This document shows positions 55,763 through 64,000 of a stretch of DNA of 64,000 nt, piece after piece (within the stretch, counting starts at the first letter, position 1; every line of letters starts with the position of its first letter). Position numbers and translations under genes: made by a program. Under the pieces are notes generated by a model. The model had not been told where the DNA came from. It saw nothing but the letters and a program-made list of their open reading frames with translations, and searched no databases. The DNA is taken from positions 14,872,982 through 14,936,981 of the forward strand of contig CM077831.1 in the NCBI GenBank assembly GCA_039720395.1, written 5' to 3'. Origin of the DNA: Liquidambar formosana. Taxonomy: Eukaryota; Streptophyta; Magnoliopsida; Saxifragales; Altingiaceae.

Positions 55763-57029
55763 TTTGGCAATCTATAATATCAATCTTTTAAACTAATAAA
55801 TCCTCTCAAGGCTATGTGGGGCCCTCACACACCAAAATAAGAGGAAACACTATGGATCCCTACCTAGGTCTAGAAAGTAACCTCATTTTGAGGAAACACT
55901 ATGGATCCCTACTTGGGTTCAGAAAATAACCTCAATTCGGGCACGTAGCCCAGTACTAAAGGATAGGAAGACACGGCACGACATCCCGTTCCTTTGGGAC
56001 CACAGTAATCCTGTTTTTAATAGCCCTGATCACTACATCCATATCATCACCACTTATCTGTTCATTTATCAATTCCATAATTTTCGTATAAACCGAAAAA
56101 TTATATATAAATTTTCCAAAAACCATATAACAGGTTTGTGCTTTGAAAACCATACGAAATAACTTTATAAATTATGGTAATCATTTCCCAACCATTTTTC
56201 AAAATAATGGTTTCAAAACATTTATATAAAAGTGACCATCAATATTTCGACCACACAAAAATAGGCCAATAGGTTTTAAAACCAACTCATTCAAACCCTT
56301 AAAAATATAAGAGTTCCATAAATAACAAGAATATGACAAAAAGGGGTATGTAAATCAACCCTAGGTTTTCTAAAATTTATTAAAACCCATAAAATATACC
56401 CCCATGCATGATATTTATGAAAAGTCTACCATATACATGTAAATCTAGATGGTTTATACTCAAAATCCCCATGCATCAATGGTTTAAAATGAGAAAATTC
56501 CCCTACCTGCAAAATAGGTGAAGCAAATGAAAAATCAATGCCATAGACACATAGATCAGGCCGAGAAGTACAAGATCCGCGTTTTTCGGTATAGGATCAG
56601 AGCTCTGGTGCTCCGACAAGGCACCGTCGACCTCCCCCCCAACTCTCTCTCTCTCCTTTCTCTCTTCTCTATCCACTGAGAAGTAGGTGAGAACCCTCTA
56701 GAATTCGAGTTTTAAAGGAAGCATAAGGAAGGGGTAAAATGGTATTTACATCCCATAAAAAATCTAGCTCTTGAGCTGAAATTCGTGCGTTATAGTTAAC
56801 CACAATAAGTTATAGTCGACTAAAACTCCCCAATAAATGGTATTGTAACATTCTGCCTGACAATATAGTCAACTATAAGTCACCATAGTCAACTAAATTG
56901 CTCAACATGCATAAAAAGAGATGTGTGGCTCACCAAAGCATACCTTATCACAATTCAACCTAAAATTCTCATCAATCAAGGCTCGAGTCCTCACAGAAGA
57001 AATATAAGATGGACTTTAAGCTGAATAAG

Positions 57030-58660
57030 TGTGATGACCTAGATTGTTGTAACATGTGTACAATTGAATATAAATGGAATATAATCAAATTGGACAAATT
57101 TAGCACATTATAGTGCAAAAATAAGCATGGCTAATTAATCAAAAGTGGCAGAGCTGATTGATTAGAGGTAGCCCAGAAATGCCAAATAGCTTCTGTTAAA
57201 CTCAATCAATTGGGCCTTCCAAGGCCGATTGATCGAGCTACGGGGCAAAGGATATATTTTTAATAGGGCGAAATGACCATTTTACCTCTCTCCTATTTTC
57301 TTTTAAAAACCCATTTCTAATAGGTTTCTCACCCATTTCGACAGAGGGGAACACGAGAGAAAGAAGGAGAGATGCGGAGAGAGGGAGCGAGCTTGACAGC
57401 GAGGAACATGACCCCAGGAGCTTGAATCCGACCACGCAACACGTGGATATTGTGATTTCCATCCTAATCTACATGCATACACCCTTAGATTCGCGGTTCT
57501 AGCTACTGTTTGAGAGGTAGGTACATTTTTCATTTTTGTAAATCATTGTACACATGGGTTGTCAGAAAATCATGTGGGTTTGCATGTTTACAAATCATAT
57601 TTTGCATTTTTCATGGTTTGGGTTTAATCTAATGAAATTTTATGAAATAGGTAACCTTAGGGTTTGTTATTTACACCCTATTTTGGTATATACATGTTGG
57701 ATTTAAACCCCTTATGTGTTTTTTAGTACAATGGGTTAGTTTTGAAACCTATTAGGCTAAATTTTTATAGTCGTAATATTGAGGGGTTACTTTTATACAA
57801 GTGTTTTGGAAATCATTTTTTTATCATTATTTATGAAATGATTATAGGAGAACGTGTACACAGACATTTATGTGATATTGTGATGTTAAATGCTACTAGA
57901 GACAGGATTACTACAGTCCCAAAGGAAAGGGACGCCGTGCCATGTCTTCCTATCCTTTAGTACTGGGCTTAGACCTGAATAGAGGTTACTGCAGTCCCAT
58001 GTAGGGATGTCTTGCTGTGTTTCCTCGTGAGGTTACTGTGGTCCCAAATAGAAATGTCTTGCCGTATTTTCTCTTATTCCGCATGCAAAGGCTCTATATA
58101 ACTTAGGGAGGATTTATCAGTTTGAAATACTGATGTTATAGATTACCAAATATGGTGGATGATGAATTGATTATTTATATGCTCTTCCCTTTATTCAATT
58201 TGTGAAATGCGATTTTATGTCATGTTTTTATTGCTCAAAATTGTTTTAAAACCTTAGTTTAGACCTTTGAAAAATGTAACCTACTGAGTTTATACTCAAG
58301 CCTATTTTAAAACATTTTCGCAAATTTTGAGCAAGCTAATGATGACTATTTTGGGGATGCATCACATCGGGATTAGTATTGCATGGCATGGAATATTGTA
58401 CGAATATTACTTTATTTAAACAGCCGTATTGCACTCTATACTGCATGTATTAATGATAGAAACTTGTGGAACTTGAATGTCAGCTTTATTTTATTATTTA
58501 AATGTGAATGGTTGAATGATATTGATTTAATTGCACAGGTTTGAAACGTCGATAACTTGTTATGTCCTATTTTTAGACAGGACCATGCAAAATTTTCTTT
58601 AAAATATTTCTTAAATTGTGTTTTTAATTATAAACCATCCTTGATTTCTATTTAACTTAT
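57030..58660 (+). repeat. LTR L1, copy 4, diverged and 3'-truncated
   Basis: Starts TGTGATGACCTAG and contains L1 landmarks: AGGACCATGC (58580), TGTGGTCCCAAATAG (58038) and GGATTTATCAGTTTGAAA (58107). The final GTCGTTACA is lost. It lies head-to-head with copy 3, only 34 bp apart. Its promoter region lacks the ACGTCTGAAA array. Confidence 0.65.
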
Positions 58661-58695
58661 ATTTTATTATGAATACGTCTTAGCCTATTATTAGT

Positions 58696-59993
58696 TGTAT
58701 ACCCTATAGCTAATCATAGAGATGATGCTTTAGGAATAAAGAACAATCATAGGATTTCATTTATTGTATGTCACATTTATTATTAATTTAATAAAAGGGA
58801 TTTTCTATCATGTTTATTCTATTATTTATATTTACATGATATATCCATAGGGTTAGAGTTGAAAATATGAAATCACAAGGTGTTATGATAATGAAACTGT
58901 ATATATATTTCTGTACTAAACTCTTAAATCATTCCTAATTGAAGGTTCACTATGATGGACAATAATAAATTATAGGACTAGCACATGTTAGGTTAGCTCT
59001 TTGAGAGGATAGCTCATAAATGTATTGAACTAAGGACTTGATAGACTTCCATATCCTATTAGTTCAAACAGAGACATTGTGTATGATGGAGGGATGTAAT
59101 TATAACCTTAAGCTGTAACTGAAGGGTTATTCGTTCGATAATTATTCACCTCATTTAGGATCACACCATGAGCCATTGCTAGATGTTACTCATGGTTAGT
59201 AGAAGCCCTAATTGATATAAGTGAGTTATAATCAATTAAGGAATTGGAAGGTGTTCCAATTATACCCTTAATGGAAAGTGTTCCATTGCACACTCCATGT
59301 AACATTGAGTGCCACTACTTACTACTAAATGTTGTGAACCCAATGGGTCACACACCAAAGATGCAAAGAGGGACTTTAAAACTTTGAGAGAAAAGGCAAG
59401 ATTGAATAAGAAAAGTTCTAGAGGGCCACACTTGCATTTGATGTAATTAGGAAGGCTTATATGCAATTTCAGGAAGTTACAAATCCCATACAAGGTGGGA
59501 TTCCTCCCTTGGCCGGTCCTCATTGTGTGCCTATATAATGCAAACTAGCATGTGCATAGCACACACTAGTTCACTCTCTCCCTTACCCTTGGCCGAATTC
59601 TGAGGATGCTCTCTCTTTCTCCTTATACTCCTCTTCTAGCATTCAACAAGGGGAATTAGAAAGAAGATTGAAGGCTTTTGCTAAGTGTGGATACCATGGA
59701 GGTAGTGCATTTGTGCTGCTCGTAGCTTCTCATTCAAGGATTATTCATTGCTATCCAGAAATTCAACAGCTTGGAATTTGAAAACTTGAATCAACTGTAA
59801 GTGCTCTAACCCTTCTTCTAGTTAGGGTTTTATGTTTTGTATGAACCACAATCAGATTCATGGGCTTTAAGGAATTGTATTATGATTTTTGTTTATCATT
59901 ATGTTCTGCTTTGTAGTTTTTCTCTGCATCAATCCTTACACCTATTTTCTAGGTCATGACAATAAGAATTTCATTTAGACTTGCAGCTATACA
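58696..59993 (+). repeat. Probable solo LTR L6, 1.3 kb
   Basis: Starts TGTATACCCTATAGC and ends GCAGCTATACA (inverted ends). It has a TATA box CTATATAATGC (59531-59541) followed by a CT-rich leader with TTGGCCGAA. The flanks TTAGT and AGTCC do not match, so the exact boundaries or integrity are uncertain. Read from the LTR-like layout only. Confidence 0.5.
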
Positions 59994-60109
59994 AGTCCTA
60001 TTTTAAGGACTTGTGGTCAAAGTCCCCATTTTTAAATTGTAGATGTGTCTCATGACATATGTCACCACACTATTCCTTCCGATAGAAATGAATATTAATT
60101 ACATTTTTT

Positions 60110-61150
60110 GTTTTTAATTTTATTAAAGTGGTGTTCCCACGGTTACTGTATCAAACTACTAAGTAGATTGGGTGTGTTGTGTTGTTATGCCTGGTTTAGG
60201 CCTCCTACTTTTGCCCTCTAAAAGTTTTTGTTTTTCTTGAAAAGAAATTATCCTTAAGATGAAAATCTCGAGAACCTGAGATTAATAGAAGACAAGAGAG
60301 AAAAACACATTGTTCATGCTATTGTACCATAGTTGAAACTATAGACTTTAGCTAGCACAAGAAACTAATCATGAGAAGATTTTCTTTTTCATTCCCATAA
60401 ATTGTGGTTGGCTAACTCAATTTCTATAAATTGGATCCTCAATTTTAGGAGGGAGAAACGCAGTTAAAAGTTAAAAAAGAAAATTATTAATTTTGTTCTA
60501 ACTCTTATGGTAAGTTCATTGTTTTATTATTATTATTATTATTTTTTATTTTTTATTTTTTTGCAATAAAAGAGTATCTCTTTCTTTTATTATTTTTTCC
60601 CTTTAATTTTGGCCCCGTGTTTTTGGGATCAAATAACTCATGTTTTTTTCTTATTTTTCATTAGATGGCTTGTAAATAAGATGAAAGAAAGTTGAAATTT
60701 TTAGATAAAAATGTGAATAAGGTTAAGAAAACAAATGACAACCTAAATTGGTTTAAAGTTCATACTTTATAGTGAAGTACTAAGGCAAGGACTCACCGAC
60801 TTTAACAGAGGACAACTTCAGTGTCATTACTATATTGGCAAGGTAATGTATTATTATTTTATATTATTATTAGTTTGATTCATTACCAAAGTATCCTAGT
60901 GAACTTTCCAATGATGATTTCTACTATACAATAGAACAATTGAAAGAAAAACGCAAATGATTACTGGAATCTTCTAGAAAATTTGCTACGGTTAATTGAT
61001 ACATTGACTATTATTTTCTTTTTTCTTTAATTTAAAAAAATAAAAATAAAGAGAAAAATAAAAACAAACAAACAAACAAACAACAAACATTTTTAATAAT
61101 TGGCAATTAGCAAAATAAAACAATACTAGGATCACAATTTTATATATATA
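60110..61150 (+). repeat. Dispersed repeat R1, copy C (uninterrupted)
   Basis: The most complete R1 copy: AAGTGGTGTTCCCACGGTTA, AACTATAGACTTTAGCTAGC, TTTCTATAAATTGGATCC (TATA-like, about 60422), CTCTTATGGTAAGTTC (60503), TTTTTTGCAATAAAAGAG, TTGGCCCCGTGTTTTTGGGA, ACTCACCGACTTTAACAG, ATGATTTCTACTATACAATA and an A-rich end AACAAACAAACAAACAACAA. It serves as the empty-site reference for both insertions in copy B. Confidence 0.7.
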
Positions 61151-61151
61151 T

Positions 61152-61550
61152 AGAGTCTCCTTCTTATGAGGTTAACTTAACCTAACTTTAGGTTAAGTCA
61201 CCCTCTAAAACTATATATCTGATTTTTATTTTTCAAAACCAACCATTAGATTAGATCTACTTCATGTGAAGGTCATGCATACTAAAAATCAAGTTGATTC
61301 GAGATTAAGAACTACTTCATTCATAAATGTCCAAAATAAGTGATTATCATTGATTAAAAAATGTAATTTTTGGATCGAATAGCAATAAATCTCATATCAA
61401 CTTGATTTTTGGTATGTATCACCTACATGATAAGGTTATCTAATCTAATAGTTGGTTTCGTAAAATATGAATCACATATTCACATGTATAGTTTTAGAGG
61501 GTGATCTAACCTAAAGTTAGGTTAGGTTAACCTCATAAGAAGGTGACTCT
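61152..61550. mobile_element. Fold-back MITE (family F), 399 bp
   Basis: The ends AGAGTCTCCTTCTTATGAGG and CCTCATAAGAAGGTGACTCT are inverted repeats that extend for about 65 bp with few mismatches. The interior also pairs (AAAAATCAAGTTGATTCGAG with TCATATCAACTTGATTTTTG). It sits between two (TA)n tracts, so a TA target duplication is likely but cannot be proven. Confidence 0.8.
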
Positions 61551-61562
61551 ATATATATATAA

Positions 61563-61690
61563 AGCTTTGATTATATGCGGGATATCTCGGATATCCCGTT
61601 TGATCACGGTTATCCGTGAGCGACACGCACCGATCACGACTGTCCATGATCGAATGGGATACTCCAAGATATCCCGTAAATGATTAGCCT
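61563..61690. mobile_element. Short palindromic MITE (GGGATATC family), copy 1
   Basis: GATTATATGCGGGATATC at the left pairs with GATATCCCGTAAATGATTAG at the right. The centre GATCACGG..CCATGATC is also palindromic. About 130 bp. Confidence 0.65.
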
Positions 61691-61699
61691 TCTATATAT

Positions 61700-62500
61700 C
61701 AACACGTGCTGATGGCAATATAACTGTATATAGATATATAGCATTGCTACTAAAAAAAAAAAAAAACTAGCTAAGTTTACCAAAAATTTAGCTAACTTTA
61801 TAAAATACCTAGCTAACTTTACAAAATATCTAGTTATCTTTATAAAAACCTAACTAACTTTACAAAATGAGATCTGCGTGATTTCAGCTTTGGCACCATT
61901 ATAAATTTGTAAATCAATGGTAGAGGCAACATTAGAACAAAGATGACCATCCATCTCATCGACATCAAGCCCATAGAAGACCATTGTGCTTCATTTGCTT
62001 GAAGGGATGGAGACAAAATAAAATAGATAGAGGCTTTATGTTGTGTGTTTCTTTCTTTCTTTACTAGTGTATAGAGAAAAGAAGGTGGGTGGAAAGACAT
62101 AAAAGTGGAAAGTGATCTAAAACAGGTAGATTACAGAGAAAAGAAGGGGGGAGAGAGAGGGAGAGAAAGGAAAACTCAATTCTGTAGAATGGGGTACGTC
62201 ACGTACTACTAGATAAGGGAAGAGAAGAGAGAGAAAAAGAAAAGTGAAGAAAGAGGAGATAGAAAAGAGGAGAGAGAAAAAGAAAAGTGAAGAGAGAGGG
62301 AAGAAAAGTGAATAGAGAGGAAAGAGGCTTTCTGAAGGAAGCATAAAGTGAACGGGATACACTTATTCTTTAAAAATTAATCAGTTTTTGTTAGTCAATT
62401 TTTTGCTTCCTTTTTTTTTCTCTTAGTTAACTTATTCGGCTAACATGTCGGCTAACTATTTTGGTCCCAAGAATCATTTGAGATAAATGTGTATATATAT
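61700..62500. other. Intergenic, short repeats and purine tract
   Basis: 61765-61868 holds about four copies of a unit near CTAGCTAACTTTACAAAAT. 62125-62335 is almost pure A/G on the + strand (GAGAGAAAAAGAAAAGTGAA repeated). No gene seen. Confidence 0.5.
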
Positions 62501-62502
62501 AA

Positions 62503-62655
62503 AGTTTTGATCATATGCGAGATATCCCAGATATCTCGTTCAATCATAACCGTCCGTGAGCAACACATGTGGGCGCGTGAATGCGCATGTGTCCTTCACA
62601 GATGGCCGTGGTCGAACGGGATACTCCGGGATATCCCGCACATGATCAGCCCTAT
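62503..62655. mobile_element. Short palindromic MITE (GGGATATC family), copy 2
   Basis: GATCATATGCGAGATATCCC at the left pairs with GGGATATCCCGCACATGATC at the right. Interior CACATGTGGGCGCGTGAATG with GCGCATGTGTCC adds a nested palindrome. About 25 bp longer than copy 1. Confidence 0.65.
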
Positions 62656-62715
62656 ATAAATAAATCTATACATATATATATATATAGTTTTTGAATTTTT
62701 TTATATTTATATGGT

Positions 62716-64000
62716 TGTAGACACCCCATTTTCACCCCCATAAGATCATGATAGCATTTGGTTAGGTTTAGAAGCATCTAGGAGTCCCTAAGCATTAAAG
62801 GACACTTTTGCCCCTTTAAGCCTTAGGAGAATATGTCATCATTGCATGCATATTTTTGTCTCTTTGTTGAGTTCCATTACTTGCATTTAGTTTCTAGGAT
62901 CATTTTGGATATGTGTGTCAAATTTGGTTCAATTCCAGGTAGGTTTGGATAGTTAATTAGAACTTTTGCGACTTGAAGGGCAATTTCATCTTTTACTTCG
63001 TATATTTTCCAATTGACCTCCAAATTTGTGCTGGAGTGTTCCATTGACCTTAGAATGATGAATGAGTCTAATTTAAAAGCCAATTTAATTTATTGATAGG
63101 TTTGGATTGGTTCACCACATTACCCTATAGTTAATTGACCTTTTTTTGGATAATCGCCTCATGAAAACCCAGCCACCTGACCATGGTCAGGGATTTTTTA
63201 TTTGATAATATTCTAGGCTTATTCTTCATTGAATCCTTGAAATTTTGGCTTTTGAATCACTTAAATTGGAGTTAAAATGAAGAATTTGTGTTCGTTTGAA
63301 GTTCGGAGTCCGAAACGGGCTAGAATTTCAAAAACCGAGGAAACCTGAGATTGGTCTCGAGTGACCGGTTCACCCCAACCGGTCACTCGAGGCCTCCATC
63401 CTGTTTTGTCTCTCTTTGAGATTTTGACAAAATAAAACTCTTTTACTCCAAATTTCTGCCTTCCAAAGGACTTGTAAACCTATTAGGAGGTGGTTTTGAG
63501 TTGTTTAACATTCATGGGATTTAATTACAGCCCTAGATTGGTTTTATGGTGAATTAATCTCAACTATTGGTTTATATGGTTGGTTGGTTATAAATAGAGG
63601 CTCATTCATCAGCATAAGGGGCTTTTGACATATCATATTCATAAGAGAGTTAGGGAGAATGAGTTAGCACTTACCCATATCACTTGGAGAAGGCTTCCTA
63701 CTGCAATTTTAAAGGAGAACTAGAAGGGAACCAATACAAAGAGAAGGAAGAACATAGCGAAGACCTTTGCTTTGTTGTAAGTCTCCTTTGCATCGTTTTA
63801 CGATTCTTTCTTCTTCTACTCCATTCTCTGCATAGTTATAGCTTAGAATTGATTTAGGAATCATATATTCTCTATATCTTAGAGTGTATATGATTCAAAT
63901 ATGATGTGAAAACATGCTAGTAGAGTAGGGTTGCGAATTGTTTGCTGTTAGGATAGTTTCTCTCTTAAGGATAGATGTGTGTTTTGCACAGAAAATTAGT
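62716..64000 (+). repeat. LTR L2, 5' part, running off the window
   Basis: TGTAGACACCCCATTTTCAC onward matches 49600-50100 and 52480-53060, without the L1 insertion. A TATA-like TTATAAATAGAGGC lies at 63588-63601. The copy supplies the empty site for L1 copy 2. Whether an internal retrotransposon region follows lies beyond the window. Confidence 0.75.

Larger units (their letters stand above)
53402..56995 (-). repeat. LTR L1, copy 3, with two nested insertions
   Basis: Starts TGTAACGACCCGAAATAGGG and ends GAGTCCTCACA. The flanks (CTTTT left, GAAGA right) do not match, so it is either half of a recombined element or one side was deleted. Insertions at 53900-55237 and 55433-55762 account for its length. 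Confidence 0.75.

Overview
The window is plant nuclear DNA, almost certainly from an angiosperm. It has a split host gene with canonical GT..AG introns, a plant-type tRNA-Cys gene, plant LTR retrotransposons (Copia and probable Gypsy), LINE fragments, MITEs of the Tourist, Stowaway and hAT types, and an AT-rich, microsatellite-rich background. The species cannot be named from the sequence. Only two loci look like working genes: a brassinosteroid-signaling kinase (BSK) gene and a tRNA-Cys. Almost everything else is mobile DNA in several nested layers.

Region 1 (1-22.9 kb): a BSK3/BSK5-type gene on the + strand. Eight exons (1482-22210) give one open 390-codon reading frame covering most of the pseudokinase domain and the whole C-terminal TPR-like region. 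The N-terminal exon or exons are not visible, and the first 1.4 kb holds LINE and Copia debris. Insertions have swollen the introns without touching an exon. The third visible intron has a Tourist MITE. The fourth (11.4 kb) holds a tandem pair of Copia elements, one of which is split by a 3.3 kb non-autonomous LTR element carrying an intronless piece of a host PDS5 (cohesin cofactor) gene. The fifth holds a solo LTR of that same family and a hAT-like element carrying a fragment resembling an oligosaccharyltransferase OST3/OSTC subunit.

Region 2 (23-38.8 kb): a Gypsy-like LTR relic, tRNA-Cys (24615-24686, - strand), a Stowaway MITE, a 5'-truncated LINE with a perfect 16-bp target duplication, and an unclassified dispersed repeat (here R1). 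One R1 copy was broken by a 675-bp hAT MITE and by a 2.8 kb terminal-inverted-repeat element that itself received a 1.2 kb solo LTR. Endogenous caulimovirid-like fragments follow.

Region 3 (38.8-64 kb): two copies of a decayed F-box gene, a truncated hAT transposase, and a nest of long LTRs. Four copies of a ~2.4-2.7 kb LTR (L1, TGTGAGGAC...TCGTTACA) lie in both orientations, inserted in or next to two other LTR families (L2, TGTAGACACC; L3, TGTTGACACC). Other solo LTRs, another R1 copy and fold-back MITEs follow. No intact host protein gene is visible here.

Insertion order can be read from interrupted copies and target duplications. The most notable objects are host gene fragments inside transposable elements (PDS5, OST3/OSTC), arrays of a palindromic ACGT-core motif just upstream of an LTR TATA box, and the R1 repeat, which carries a TATA box and a conserved GTAAGT..TTGCAG leader.
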